A DNA stretch of 64,000 nt from Cognatiluteimonas sedimenti (GCF_022808325.1 NZ_JALGCL010000001.1:229780-293779); one strand, 5' to 3'. Counted from the stretch's first letter, positions 45,457 to 54,725 are shown. Notes: a model not told the origin generated them from the sequence alone. Translations and numbers: made by a program.

Positions 45457-45879
45457 TCAGCGGACCAGCGTCACCGGCAGCGACGAGGCGGCCAGCACCT
45501 TGCTGGCGACCGAGCCCAGCAGCAGGCCCTTGAATGCAGTCAGGCCCCGCGAGCCCATGACGATCAGGTCGACGCGCTGCCTGGTCGCGGCCGCGGCGAT
45601 CTGTTCGGCGGCGTCGCCGACCAGCAGCTGGGTGTCGAACGCCAGCTTGGCGCGGTTGAGGATGCGCCGGGCGCCGGTGGTCGCATACTCCCCGTTTTCT
45701 GCGTGATACCTGGCAACGGCCCTGGCGCCCATCTTGACCGCCGCGGCCTGCATCAGCGGCACGTCGACGTTGACCAGCAGCAACGCGGGCGGCGAGGCGA
45801 GCTGCCTGGCGAGCGCGACCACGTGTCTTGCAGCGGCTTCGCTGTTCTTGCTGCCGTCAACCGCCAACAGGACCTTCAT
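45457..45879 (-). CDS. Universal stress protein (UspA family)
   Basis: 140 residues, one Usp domain. MKVLLAVDGSKNS at the start and MGSRGLTAFKGLLLGSVAS near the end give the Gly-x2-Gly-x9-Gly-Ser ATP-binding motif, so it should bind ATP. Last gene of the GNAT-SDR-usp operon (36 bp after the SDR), whose upstream region carries an FNR-type box. Usp proteins support survival in stress and anaerobic stasis. Confidence 0.93.
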   Translation of the reverse strand: MKVLLAVDGSKNSEAAARHVVALARQLASPPALLLVNVDVPLMQAAAVKMGARAVARYHAENGEYATTGARRILNRAKLAFDTQLLVGDAAEQIAAAATRQRVDLIVMGSRGLTAFKGLLLGSVASKVLAASSLPVTLVR

Positions 45880-45915
45880 CGCGAACTCCCTGGGTGCCAG
45901 GCGCGTGGAAACGAC

Positions 45916-46686
45916 TCAACGCGCGGTGTATCCGCCATCGATCACCAGCTCGCTGCCGGTGACGAATTTGGATTCGTCGCTGGCAAGATAGACCACGCCC
46001 CAGGCAATGTCATCGGCCTCGCCGAGGTGGCCCAGCGGGTGCAGCGCCGCGACCTGCGCGCGCAGGGCCTCGACGTCGCCGCCGCCGGCTTCCAGGTGGT
46101 GCTGCACCATCGGCGTCCAGATGAAGCCGGGGTGCACCGAGTTGACCCGGATCCCTTCGCCCGCGTACAGCATCGCATCGGTCTTGCTCATCAACCGCAC
46201 CGCGCCCTTGGAGGCATGGTAGGGCGGCGAATCCGCGGCGCCGACGAGGCCATAGATCGACGACAGGTTGATGATGCTGCCGCCGCCGGCGCGACGCATG
46301 TGCGGGATCGCGTGCTTGACGCAGAAGAACACGCCCTTGACGTTGATCGCCTGCACCCTGTCCCATTCGGCCTCGGTGATCTGGTCGGTCGGCTTGTTGG
46401 CGCCGGCGATGCCGGCGTTGTTGACCAGTACGTCGATGCGGCCCTGGCAGGCGGCGACAGCGTCGATCGCGGAGCGGACCTGGGCCTCGTCGGCGACATC
46501 GACATGCCAGCAGTCGGCATCGTGCCCGGCTGCGCGCAGCTCGTCGCGCAACGCCCGGGCATCGTCGTCGAGGACGTCGAACAGGGCGACGCGCGCGCCT
46601 TCGCCGGCCAGCCGCAGCGCACAGGCGCGGCCGATTCCAAGCGCCGCTCCGGTGATGATGCAGACCTTGTCCTTGAGTCGTTCCAT
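45916..46686 (-). CDS. Short-chain dehydrogenase/reductase
   Basis: 256 residues, classical SDR. TGAALGIGRA cofactor loop, DVAD and NNAG motifs, catalytic Ser in INLSSIYG, Tyr-x-x-x-Lys in PYHASKGA, and the C-terminal GSELVIDGGYTAR. The Asp in ALFDV suggests NAD preference. The substrate is unknown; similarity is to cyclopentanol/3-alpha-hydroxysteroid type dehydrogenases. Sits 30 bp after the GNAT gene and 36 bp before uspA, so one operon. Confidence 0.93.
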   Translation of the reverse strand: MERLKDKVCIITGAALGIGRACALRLAGEGARVALFDVLDDDARALRDELRAAGHDADCWHVDVADEAQVRSAIDAVAACQGRIDVLVNNAGIAGANKPTDQITEAEWDRVQAINVKGVFFCVKHAIPHMRRAGGGSIINLSSIYGLVGAADSPPYHASKGAVRLMSKTDAMLYAGEGIRVNSVHPGFIWTPMVQHHLEAGGGDVEALRAQVAALHPLGHLGEADDIAWGVVYLASDESKFVTGSELVIDGGYTAR

Positions 46687-46716
46687 GGCGATCCCCGATG
46701 GCTGATGGGCCAGGCT

Positions 46717-47265
46717 TCAGAGCGCGAGCGTATGCACGACCTGCGACGGATCGTCGTCCGATGACTTGGTGTGGAAGCCCAGGTAGCGCGCCAGGTCGCG
46801 CATTTCCAGGTTCCCGGCGTCGTCGACCGACACCATCCGCTTGATGCCGCGGTCGCGGGCGACATCGATGAGGTGCCGCATCATCGCCGTCCCCAGGCCT
46901 TGTTCCTGCCAGTCGTCGAGCACGGCCACGGCGACTTCGCACTGCTCGGGATCCGAGCCCACGGCATAGCGGCACGCACCGACCATGCGGTCGCGGCCGT
47001 CGTCGTGGACCACGGCAATGAACGCGACATCGTTGATGTAGTCGATGTCCGTGAGCGAGTCGATCAGGGCCTGGCTCGGGGAATTCATCTGGTACAGGAA
47101 TCGCGCCCGCCGCGACTCCGGCGAGAGCGCCTGGATGAAGTCGCGCTCGGCCTGGGCATCCTGGCGTTCGATCGGGCGCAGCAGCACCTGGCGACGGTCT
47201 CGCAGGGTTTCGGTCCAGCGCGGGTTGGCGGGACCCACGTAGGCGTGTCCGGGGGTAGGGCGCAT
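46717..47265 (-). CDS. GNAT family N-acetyltransferase
   Basis: 182 residues. LLRPIERQDAQAERDFIQALSPESRRARF is the front of a GNAT domain like the C-terminal part of the Pat protein-lysine acetyltransferases; VAVLDDWQEQGLGTAMMRHLIDVARDRG has the QGLG acetyl-CoA loop, and YLGFH closes the fold. A protein acetylation role is inferred. It is first in the operon with the SDR and uspA genes, and 69 bases upstream of its start lies the FNR-like box shared with the divergent usp gene. Confidence 0.88.
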   Translation of the reverse strand: MRPTPGHAYVGPANPRWTETLRDRRQVLLRPIERQDAQAERDFIQALSPESRRARFLYQMNSPSQALIDSLTDIDYINDVAFIAVVHDDGRDRMVGACRYAVGSDPEQCEVAVAVLDDWQEQGLGTAMMRHLIDVARDRGIKRMVSVDDAGNLEMRDLARYLGFHTKSSDDDPSQVVHTLAL

Positions 47266-47333
47266 GGCCGTTTCTCCATTCGGGCGGTGGGTACTTCCGG
47301 GAACGGACTATCGGCCGTTTACCGGGCACCGCA

Positions 47334-47347
47334 TTGATGCAGGTCAA
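47334..47347. promoter_or_regulatory. FNR/ANR-type box in the divergent usp promoter
   Basis: TTGAT-GCAG-GTCAA: nine of ten defined bases of the FNR consensus TTGATnnnnATCAA. Its centre (47340.5) is 41.5 bases before a predicted start of transcription at 47382, which is set by the TAGGGT hexamer at 47370-47375. That is the class II activator spacing. It lies between the GNAT operon (minus) and the two-domain Usp gene (plus). Confidence 0.75.
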
Positions 47348-47369
47348 TGCGGCGCCAATGCGGGGCACC

Positions 47370-47375
47370 TAGGGT
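47370..47375 (+). promoter_or_regulatory. Putative -10 element (TAGGGT) of the FNR-dependent promoter
   Basis: TAnnnT-type hexamer placed exactly where a class II FNR promoter would have it, 32 bases from the box centre. The usp ATG lies 20 bases after the predicted transcript start. It has no -35 match, as expected for an activator-dependent promoter. Confidence 0.6.
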
Positions 47376-47401
47376 GGCATGGTCCGACGGAGGGCATCGC
47401 G

Positions 47402-48238
47402 ATGTTCAAGGATCTGTTGGTTCCGGTGGTGCTGGGCGAGGTCAGCCCGGAGGCGTTCGACCTGGCCTGCGGCATGGCCGGCGGGGAGGGCGGTCACGTC
47501 ACCGGCCTGGTCAGCATCAGCGTCATCACGCCCATGGTCGAGGCCATGAACTATTTCCCCGAGGCCGTTTACGAGAGCCTCGCCGCGGCGGCCCGCGAGG
47601 CATCGCAGCGCCTGCGCGCGCAGGTCGACGCCTGCCTGGCCAGGCACGCGGCCAGCAGCGAGTCCCGGGTGTCGGATTCGATCTGGCTGACCGCGCCGGA
47701 AGTGGCCACGCTGCACGCCCATTACGCCGACCTGGTGGTCTACGGACGCACCGCCAACGCCGCCGCCGAGGCCGAGCGCTCGGTGTTTTCCTCGCTGCTG
47801 CTGGCGTCCGGGCGGCCGGTCATGGTGGTGCCGCGGAACGCGCGCTGGGTGGCGCAGCCGGAGAAGGTGGTGGTCGCCTGGCGGCCGTCTCCGGAAGCGA
47901 GCCGCGCGCTGCACGATGCGCTGCCCTTGCTGCGCAGCGCCCGCAGCGTCGACGTGGTGGTGGTCGACCCGAAAGTCGGCGAAACGGCGCACGGCGAGTT
48001 GCCTGGGGTGGACATCGCCACGCACCTCAGCCGCCACGGACTCAACGTCAACGTGGTCTCGCTGCCACGCGAAGGCGCCAGCACCACGACCGCCATCCTG
48101 CGCCATGCCACCCAGGTCGACGCGCACCTGATCGTGGCGGGGGGCTATGGCCATTCGCGAATCCGCCAGCAGGTGTTCGGCGGCGTGACCCGCGGATTGT
48201 TCGAACAGGCGACCGTGCCGGTGCTGTTCTCGCACTGA
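47402..48238 (+). CDS. Two-domain universal stress protein
   Basis: 278 residues built from two Usp-like halves. The first (MFKDLLVPVVLGE to about 150) is degenerate in the ATP loop; the second (KVVVAWRPSPEASRAL to the end) has AGGYGHSRIRQQVFGGVTRG, the nucleotide-loop form of the UspE-like tandem type, ending VPVLFSH. It is transcribed away from the FNR box. Tandem Usp proteins are typical anaerobic or stationary-phase regulon members in proteobacteria. Convergent with the UbiB-like gene (19 bp gap). Confidence 0.92.
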   Translation: MFKDLLVPVVLGEVSPEAFDLACGMAGGEGGHVTGLVSISVITPMVEAMNYFPEAVYESLAAAAREASQRLRAQVDACLARHAASSESRVSDSIWLTAPEVATLHAHYADLVVYGRTANAAAEAERSVFSSLLLASGRPVMVVPRNARWVAQPEKVVVAWRPSPEASRALHDALPLLRSARSVDVVVVDPKVGETAHGELPGVDIATHLSRHGLNVNVVSLPREGASTTTAILRHATQVDAHLIVAGGYGHSRIRQQVFGGVTRGLFEQATVPVLFSH

Positions 48239-48257
48239 ACCACGGGCGGATGCCGCC

Positions 48258-49937
48258 TCAGCGCGGTCCGCGTTCCTCGCGCGGCCGCGGCTTGCGGTCG
48301 CGCAGCATCGCGCTGAGCACGATCGCCACCCCGAGGCCGGCGGCGAGCAGGAACAGCACCAGCGCGATCGCCGGATAGCCCAGCAGCCGGGTGTCGGTCT
48401 GTACCCGCATCATCATCGCCGAGGCGACGATCAGCGCCGCAGTCACCAGCCCGGCACTGATCCGGTTGGCGATCTTGTGCAGGCTTTCGAGCAAGTGCGA
48501 TTCCTCCAGGCCGGTCATGCGCACCTGCATCCGGTTTTCGGCCAGCAGCGACAGCAGGTCGGAGACCTTGCGCGGGGCTTCGCGCAGCAGCGCCTGCACT
48601 TCGATCATCTCGCTGGCGATGTTGGAGGGGGACAGCGACTTCTTGAGTCGCTGGCGCATGACGTGTTCGAGGTGGGTTTCGACCACGGCCTTGACGTCCA
48701 GCGCCGGGTCGAGCGCATTGGCGACCTGCTCCAGGTTGAGCAGGGTCTTGCCCAGCAGGCTGAGTTCCGGTGGCGTGCGCAGGCCGCAGGCGGTGGACAG
48801 CCCGACCAGCTCCAGCATCAACCGGCCCTCGGACAGCGACTGCGATCCGGCATGCGCCGCGTAACGCGAAACCAGCTGCCCGGCCTCGCGCACGAAGCGC
48901 TCCTCGTCGAAGTCCTCCAGCCGCGTGCCCATGGCGATCGCCTCGTTCACCACTTCCTCGCCGCGGCCGTCGACCGCCGCGAACAGCAGCTTGAGCAGGC
49001 GCTCGCGCAGCTTCGGCGGCACGTGCGCGACCATGCCCAGGTCGAACAGCGCCAGGCGGCCGTCGTCGGTGACCAGCAGGTTGCCGGGATGCGGATCGGC
49101 ATGGATCTCGCCGTGCACGAACACCTGGTCGAGGTAGCCGCGCATCAGCGCCGAGGCCAGGTCCACCATCGACTGTTCGGTCCTGCGCAGGCCCGAAATC
49201 TCGGTGACCTTGGTGCCGGCGACCAGTTCCATCGTCAGGACCCGGGCAGCGGTCAGGTCCCACAGCGGCGCGGGCACGACCAGCTCGGGGTAGCCGCGGA
49301 GGTGCTCGCCGAAGCGTTCCAGGTTCTCGGCTTCGGCGCGGTAGTCCAGCTCCGCCAGCAGGGTGCGGCGGAATTCGTGCACCCAGTCGGAAAAGCGCAG
49401 GCGGCGGCCTAGATCGGTCATGCGGTCGGCCTTGCCGGCCAGCGCGGCGAGCGTGTCCAGGTCCGCGCGCACGACCTCGACGACGCCGGGACGCTGCACC
49501 TTGACCGCGACCATGCGCCCGTCGCGCAAGGTGGCGCGGTGCACTTGCGCAAGCGACGCGCTGCCCAGCGGTTGCTCCTCGAACTGGGCGAAGGCGCTGC
49601 CCAGGCGCACGCCCAGCGCATCCTCGACCACCGCGCGGATCTGCTCGAACGGCACCGGGGCGACATCGTCCTGCATCCGTTCCAGCGCCGCGATGTAAGG
49701 CGCAGGCACCATGTCGGGTCGCGTCGACAGCGCCTGCCCGACCTTGACGAAGGTCGGCCCCAGCGCCTCGAGGTCGTCGACGAATTCCTCGGGCTTGCCC
49801 TCGGTCTCCGGCATCGCGGCCGGATCCAGGTTGGCGGCGTCCAGGTCCAGGCCGGTGAACACACCTGCGCGCCGGTACTTGAACAGGAAACTCAGGATCT
49901 GCGCGGTGCGGGCGAGGCCGCTGGCTTGGTCGGTCAT
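48258..49937 (-). CDS. AarF/ABC1/UbiB-family kinase-like protein
   Basis: 559 residues. The unusual kinase-like motifs of the family are clear: KVGQALSTRPDMVP (the KxGQ nucleotide-blocking motif), PLGSASLAQVHRATL (Ala-rich loop), AVKVQRPG, and HGEIHADPHPGNLLV with LALFDLGM (catalytic HxDxHxxN and DFG-like parts). Two C-terminal membrane helices (SAGLVTAALIVASAMMM and PAIALVLFLLAAGLGVAIV) anchor it, as in UbiB. UbiB-type proteins support ubiquinone synthesis with ATPase activity; no other ubi gene is nearby, so a more general lipid role is possible. ATG 49937 chosen by homology. Confidence 0.88.
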   Translation of the reverse strand: MTDQASGLARTAQILSFLFKYRRAGVFTGLDLDAANLDPAAMPETEGKPEEFVDDLEALGPTFVKVGQALSTRPDMVPAPYIAALERMQDDVAPVPFEQIRAVVEDALGVRLGSAFAQFEEQPLGSASLAQVHRATLRDGRMVAVKVQRPGVVEVVRADLDTLAALAGKADRMTDLGRRLRFSDWVHEFRRTLLAELDYRAEAENLERFGEHLRGYPELVVPAPLWDLTAARVLTMELVAGTKVTEISGLRRTEQSMVDLASALMRGYLDQVFVHGEIHADPHPGNLLVTDDGRLALFDLGMVAHVPPKLRERLLKLLFAAVDGRGEEVVNEAIAMGTRLEDFDEERFVREAGQLVSRYAAHAGSQSLSEGRLMLELVGLSTACGLRTPPELSLLGKTLLNLEQVANALDPALDVKAVVETHLEHVMRQRLKKSLSPSNIASEMIEVQALLREAPRKVSDLLSLLAENRMQVRMTGLEESHLLESLHKIANRISAGLVTAALIVASAMMMRVQTDTRLLGYPAIALVLFLLAAGLGVAIVLSAMLRDRKPRPREERGPR

Positions 49938-50029
49938 GGGGGCGTCCCGGGGCATGGATGGCATGGCCTGTGCAGCGTAGCGACGCGCGCGTCAAGGCGG
50001 CTTCATCGCCGCGGCGGCATCATGGCCGG

Positions 50030-50614
50030 ATGCAAGTGCACGCAGGCGAGCGCGCGGGAGGCGGGCCGTACCACGGCACGCTGTGGACGATCGGGCATTC
50101 CACCCGCGAATGGGACCAGTTCCTCGCGCTGCTGCGCCCGCCCGCGATCGAGTGCCTGGTGGACGTGCGCCGCTTCGCCGGCTCGCGTCGCAATCCACAG
50201 TATTCGCCGCTGGCGATGGCGCCGGCGTTGCAGGCCGCCGGCATCGACTACCTGCCGATGCCGGAGTTCGGCGGTCGTCGCGCACCGCGGCCCGACTCCG
50301 GCAATGGCGCCTGGCGGGTCGCCGCCTTCCGCGGTTACGCCGACTACATGGCGACGGCGGAATTCGCGTTGGCGCGCGAACGCCTCATGTCGCTGGGGCG
50401 ACAGCGCCATTGCGCGGTGATGTGCGCCGAAGCCGTGTGGTGGCGCTGCCACCGGCGTCTGATCGCCGACGACTTCAGCGCGCGCGGCTGGGAAGTGCTG
50501 CACCTGCTGGCGCCGGGCAAGACGCAACCGCATCCGCCCAACCCCGATGCGCGGATGGTCGATGGCGTATTGCGCTATCCGGCCGCGGGCGACGGCCAGC
50601 GTGCACTGTTCTGA
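50030..50614 (+). CDS. DUF488 family protein
   Basis: 194 residues. TLWTIGHSTREWDQFLALL at the start, LVDVRRFAGSRRNPQYS in the middle and CAVMCAEAVWWRCHRRLIAD near the end are the DUF488 signature, including the conserved Cys-Ala-Glu. The family is small, cytoplasmic and of unknown reaction. The conserved Cys pair suggests redox or nucleotide chemistry. Divergent from the UbiB-like gene by 92 bp. Confidence 0.9.
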   Translation: MQVHAGERAGGGPYHGTLWTIGHSTREWDQFLALLRPPAIECLVDVRRFAGSRRNPQYSPLAMAPALQAAGIDYLPMPEFGGRRAPRPDSGNGAWRVAAFRGYADYMATAEFALARERLMSLGRQRHCAVMCAEAVWWRCHRRLIADDFSARGWEVLHLLAPGKTQPHPPNPDARMVDGVLRYPAAGDGQRALF

Positions 50615-50665
50615 GGCGATTCGGCGCCACGGCTGCGCAGTCGTGGCCGGCGAACTCCGAGAAGG

Positions 50666-51427
50666 TTACTTCTTCGAGCGCAGGTAGATCGTGCCGGTCT
50701 TGCCGTCCGCGCTGGCGCGTTCCTCGACCAGGTAACCCGGGTGTGCGGCCACCAGGTCCTTGAGCTTGCGGAAGCCGTAGCTGCGCGGGTCGAAGTCCGA
50801 AGCCAGCCGCACCAGGTTGCTGCCGACCGCGCCCAGGTGCGCCCACCCGCTGTCGTCGGCGGCGGCATCGACCGCCTCGTGCAGCAGCGCATCCAGCTTG
50901 CGGTCGCGCTTGAGCTGGACCGGCTTGCGCGGCTGCGGCTTGCCGGACTTGCCGGTGCCGCCCTCTTCGATGTCGTCCTCCACGCCCAGGTTCTCGGTGT
51001 AGATGAACTTGTCGCAGGCGGCGACGAAGGCCTGCGGCGTCTTGCGTTCGCCGAAGCCGTACACGGTCAGCCCCTGCTCGCGGATGCGCGCGGCCAGGCG
51101 GGTGAAATCGCTGTCGCTGGAGACGATGCAGAAGCCATCGAGATGGCCGCTGTAGAGCAGGTCCATCGCGTCGATGATCAGCGCACTGTCGGTGGCGTTC
51201 TTGCCGGTGGTGTAGTTGAACTGCTGGATCGGCTGGATCGAATGCGTCAGCAGCCCGCTTTTCCAGCCACCCAGGTGGCCCGAGGTCCAGTTGCCGTAGG
51301 CGCGGCGCACGCTGGCGTTGCCGAACTTGGCGATCTCGGCCAGCAGTTGCGGCAGGCGCGCCGGGTTGCTGTTGTCGGCATCGATCAGGATCGCAAGGCG
51401 ATCTTCGCGGTCGGGGCTGGAAGCCAT
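50666..51427 (-). CDS. NYN-domain protein with C-terminal OST-HTH/LOTUS domain
   Basis: 253 residues. The NYN ribonuclease fold has its acidic residues in ILIDADN, DSALIIDAMDLLYS and IVSSDSDFTRLA, with FGERKTPQAFVAACDKF as in LabA/MARF1-like proteins. After a Lys-rich linker, residues from about 175 form an OST-HTH/LOTUS domain (LLHEAVDAA ... YGFRKLKDLVAAHPGYLVEE) thought to bind RNA. A metal-dependent RNase guided by the LOTUS domain is inferred; the biological target is unknown. Convergent with the DUF488 gene. Confidence 0.88.
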   Translation of the reverse strand: MASSPDREDRLAILIDADNSNPARLPQLLAEIAKFGNASVRRAYGNWTSGHLGGWKSGLLTHSIQPIQQFNYTTGKNATDSALIIDAMDLLYSGHLDGFCIVSSDSDFTRLAARIREQGLTVYGFGERKTPQAFVAACDKFIYTENLGVEDDIEEGGTGKSGKPQPRKPVQLKRDRKLDALLHEAVDAAADDSGWAHLGAVGSNLVRLASDFDPRSYGFRKLKDLVAAHPGYLVEERASADGKTGTIYLRSKK

Positions 51428-51484
51428 CCTGGTGTCTCCGGGGCGTCGTGCGGGGATGTCGGCAACGATACCCGGATGCCGCGC

Positions 51485-52645
51485 CTAGCGCGTGGGCGGC
51501 TGCAGCCGCAGCAGCTTGCCGTCGGCTTCGTCGGTGAGCACGTAGATGTTGCCGTCGGCGCCAGCGCGCACGTCGCGGATGCGGGCGCCCAGGTCGTCGA
51601 GCAGGCGCTCCTCGGCGACGATGCGATTGCCGTCGAGGCTGAGCCGGATCAGGTTGCGGTCGGCGAGCGCGCCGAGGAACAGGCTGCCGTTCCAGGGGGA
51701 GGCCGGGTGGCCGGTGTAGAACGCCATGCCGCTCAGCCCCGGGGACTTCGGCCACGCGTGGTGCGGCGATTCCATCCCCGGGGCGCGGGTGCCGATGGTT
51801 TCCGGGTATGGCTTGTTGCTGCCGTAGTCCATGCCGTTGCTGATGGTCGGCCAGCCGTAGTTCCCGCCCGCCCGGGGCAGGTTGAGCTCGTCGCCGCCGC
51901 GCGGGCCGTGCTCGGATTCCCACAGCGTGCCGGTGCGCGGATCGACCGCCAGGCCCTGCATGTTGCGGTGGCCGTAACTCCAGATCGCGCGGCGCACGCC
52001 CGGGCTTGCGGCGAAGGGATTGTCTGCCGGCAGGCTGCCGTCCACGTTCATCCGCACCAGTTTGCCCTGCAGGACTTCCAGGTCCTGCGCCAGCGCCTTC
52101 TGGTTGCGTTCGCCCTGGCTGATGAAGACGTGGCCGTGGCCGTCGAAGGCGATGCGCGAACCAAAATGGTTGGGGCCGACCAGCTTGGGCAGCTGCCGAT
52201 AGACCACGTGGACGTCGGCGAGGCCGTCGTCGCCCAGCGTCGCGTAGGCGGCGGCGGTGCCGGCGCTGCCTTCCGGCCCGGGTTCGGCATAGCTCAACCA
52301 GATGCGTCGGCTGCGCGCGAAATCCGGCGCAAGCACCACGTCGAGCAGTCCGCCCTGGCCTTGCGCCCAGACTTCGGGCACGCCGGCAAGCGGGGCCGAC
52401 ACCTTGCCGTCCGCGGAAATGCGGCGCAGGCGCCCCGGGCGTTCGCTGACCAGGAAGCCGCCATCGGGCAGCAATGCCACCGCCCAGGGATGTTCCAGCC
52501 CCGAGGCGATCGTGGTGACGCGGATGCCGTCGTGGGCGGCGGCCGCTTGCTGCTGGCGCGCGGGTGCGGCGGCATCGCCAGGCGGCTGCGCACTGCAGGC
52601 CGGGAGCACGAGGGCGAGGAAGGCGAGGGTGGCGAACTGGCGCAT
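51485..52645 (-). CDS. PQQ-dependent aldose/sugar dehydrogenase, lipoprotein
   Basis: 386 residues. Lipobox LPAC puts the acylated Cys at residue 17. The soluble GDH/Ald beta-propeller is recognised by GLEHPWAVALLPDGGFLVSERPG, FHF-like GPNHFGSRIAFDGHG, SYGHRNMQGLAVDP, WESEHGPRGGDELN and GGNYGWPTIS. The catalytic His and Ca/PQQ contacts lie in those motifs. It oxidises sugars in the periplasm with PQQ, which must come from elsewhere since no pqq gene is in the window. Upstream gap of 172 bp without a gene. Confidence 0.9.
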   Translation of the reverse strand: MRQFATLAFLALVLPACSAQPPGDAAAPARQQQAAAAHDGIRVTTIASGLEHPWAVALLPDGGFLVSERPGRLRRISADGKVSAPLAGVPEVWAQGQGGLLDVVLAPDFARSRRIWLSYAEPGPEGSAGTAAAYATLGDDGLADVHVVYRQLPKLVGPNHFGSRIAFDGHGHVFISQGERNQKALAQDLEVLQGKLVRMNVDGSLPADNPFAASPGVRRAIWSYGHRNMQGLAVDPRTGTLWESEHGPRGGDELNLPRAGGNYGWPTISNGMDYGSNKPYPETIGTRAPGMESPHHAWPKSPGLSGMAFYTGHPASPWNGSLFLGALADRNLIRLSLDGNRIVAEERLLDDLGARIRDVRAGADGNIYVLTDEADGKLLRLQPPTR

Positions 52646-52817
52646 GGTGGCAGGTCCCGGATGCGTCGTGCTGGAACCGGGATCATCGTGCCTGCGACGT
52701 TACGGAGTCGTTGCGGAAGCGGCGTCGGCCTCGGTATCCGGCAAGACTTGAAGTGCCCGGGCAGGCTCGCGACTGATGCCGCTTCCCGGGAACCCGGCGA
52801 AGCCGACGGCGGCCAGG

Positions 52818-54689
52818 TCAGCGATACCCCGCCGCCTGCAGTTCGAACAACTCCGCATAGCGCCCACTCTGCGCCAGCAGTTGCTCGTGGGTGCCGGAGG
52901 CTTCCAGCCGGCCTTCGGCCAGCACCAGGATGCGGTCGGCCATGCGCACGCTGGAGAAACGGTGGGAGATCAGCACCGCGGTGCGATCGTCGGAGAGCTC
53001 CTTGAAGCGCTCGAACACCTCGAACTCGCTGCGCGCGTCCAGCGCCGCGGTGGGCTCGTCGAGGATCATCACCTGCGCATCGCGCATGTAGGCGCGTGCG
53101 ATCGCGATCTTCTGCCATTGCCCGCCCGACAGGTCGACGCCGGTCTTGAAGCGGCGGCCGACCACCTGGTCGTAACCCAGCGGCAGCGAGGCCACGACCT
53201 CGTCGGCGGCTGCGCGCCGCGCCGCGGATTCGATCCGGGGGCGATCGTCCATGGCGTCGATCTGGCCGACGCCGATGTTCTCGCCGACGGTCAGGTGGTA
53301 GCGCACGAAGTCCTGGAAGATCACGCCGATGTTAGCGCGCAGGTCGTCGAGGTCGTACTCGCGCAGGTCGCGGCCGTCGAGCAGGATGCGGCCTTCGTCC
53401 GGGTCGTACAGCCGCGCCAGCAGCTTCACCAGCGTGGTCTTGCCGGCGCCGTTCTCGCCCACCAGCGCCAGCACTTCGCCGGCCCGCAATTCGAAGTCCA
53501 GCCCGCGCAGCGCCCAGCGCGCGGCATCCGGGTAGCGGAAGCCGACGTTCTCGAACACGAAGCCGCGCGCGATCGGCTGCGGCACCGCGATCGCGCCCGG
53601 CCGCGACGCGATCTCCGGCACGATCTCGAAGAACGAGTACAGGTCGTCCAGGTACAGCGCCTGTCCCGCGACCTGGGAAAAGCCGACCAGCAGGCCTTCC
53701 AGCAATTGCCGCAGGCGGCGGAAGCTGCCGGCCAGGAAGGTCAGGTCGCCGATGGTGAAATCGCCGCGCACCGTGCGCCACGCGATGTAGGCGTAGGCGA
53801 CGTAGTAGCCGAGCGTGCCCAGCCCCGCCAGCAGGGTGCCCCAGAACGCGCGCTTCCCCGCCAGCGCTTTGTTGGCGAGGTAGAAGCGGTCCGACAACTG
53901 CCGGAAGCGGGCGATGAAGAAGCGGTTGAGGTTGAAGATCTTGACCTCTTTCGCGGTCTCGACGCTGGCACCCATCTGCCGCAGGTACTCGAGTTGCCGT
54001 CGCTCCGGCGTCCACGCGAAGTTGAGGGTGTAGTTGAGCGCGTTGAAGTGCGCTTCGCCGACGAACGCGGGGATTAGCGCGATCGCCAGCAGCAGGATCA
54101 GCCACGGCGCATAGACCAGCAGGCCGGCGGCGAAGCCGACCACGGTGACCGCGTCCTGCGCCTGTCCGAACAACTGGCTCATCAGGTTCATGCGGCCCAT
54201 GGTCTGGCGCCGGGCGCGGTCCAGCTTGTCCTGCAGGTCCGGATCCTCGAAGTCCTCCAGGTCCAGCGTCGCCGCATGCTCCATCAGGCGGATGCTGGTG
54301 GCGTTGGTGAACAGCTCCGACAGCAGCCCGTCGCAATAGCTCACCATCCGCCCGAACAGGTCCGAGGCGATCGCCAGCGCGAATTCGGCGCCGAGCAGCA
54401 GCGCCAGGTGGTCGAGGGCGCCATCGCGCCAGGCGCCGGCCAGGTCGGTGAAACCGATCCCGCTGCCGACCAGCCGTACCGCCTCGTCGATGATCAGCTT
54501 GCCGATGTAGAGGGTGACGATCGGCATCAGCGCGCGCACCAGGCGCAAGCCGAGGCTGGCCACGGTCAGCCCCTTGCTGGTGGCCCAGATCTCGCGCAGG
54601 AACGGCGGGATGTTGCGCAGCGCGCCGACGCGTTCGCGCAGGCTCGGGCGTTGCGGCTCGCGGGGCGAATCAGCGGTGGGACTGGGCAT
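52818..54689 (-). CDS. ABC exporter, fused permease and ATPase
   Basis: 623 residues: six membrane helices (about 45-320) then one ATP-binding cassette. Walker A GENGAGKT, Q-loop FQDFVRYHLTVGENI, signature LSGGQWQKIAIARA, Walker B VMILDEPTAALD and switch His in ISHRFSSV are complete, so it is an active half transporter that must dimerise. The substrate is not predictable. ATG 54689 is preferred over 54710 because it gives the usual N-terminal length. The gene lies 36 bp after the membrane gene at 54726 and may be in one transcript with it. Confidence 0.92.
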   Translation of the reverse strand: MPSPTADSPREPQRPSLRERVGALRNIPPFLREIWATSKGLTVASLGLRLVRALMPIVTLYIGKLIIDEAVRLVGSGIGFTDLAGAWRDGALDHLALLLGAEFALAIASDLFGRMVSYCDGLLSELFTNATSIRLMEHAATLDLEDFEDPDLQDKLDRARRQTMGRMNLMSQLFGQAQDAVTVVGFAAGLLVYAPWLILLLAIALIPAFVGEAHFNALNYTLNFAWTPERRQLEYLRQMGASVETAKEVKIFNLNRFFIARFRQLSDRFYLANKALAGKRAFWGTLLAGLGTLGYYVAYAYIAWRTVRGDFTIGDLTFLAGSFRRLRQLLEGLLVGFSQVAGQALYLDDLYSFFEIVPEIASRPGAIAVPQPIARGFVFENVGFRYPDAARWALRGLDFELRAGEVLALVGENGAGKTTLVKLLARLYDPDEGRILLDGRDLREYDLDDLRANIGVIFQDFVRYHLTVGENIGVGQIDAMDDRPRIESAARRAAADEVVASLPLGYDQVVGRRFKTGVDLSGGQWQKIAIARAYMRDAQVMILDEPTAALDARSEFEVFERFKELSDDRTAVLISHRFSSVRMADRILVLAEGRLEASGTHEQLLAQSGRYAELFELQAAGYR

Positions 54690-54725
54690 GCGCCCATTGT
54701 GCCGGTTCACGCGATGGCGGGAGCG

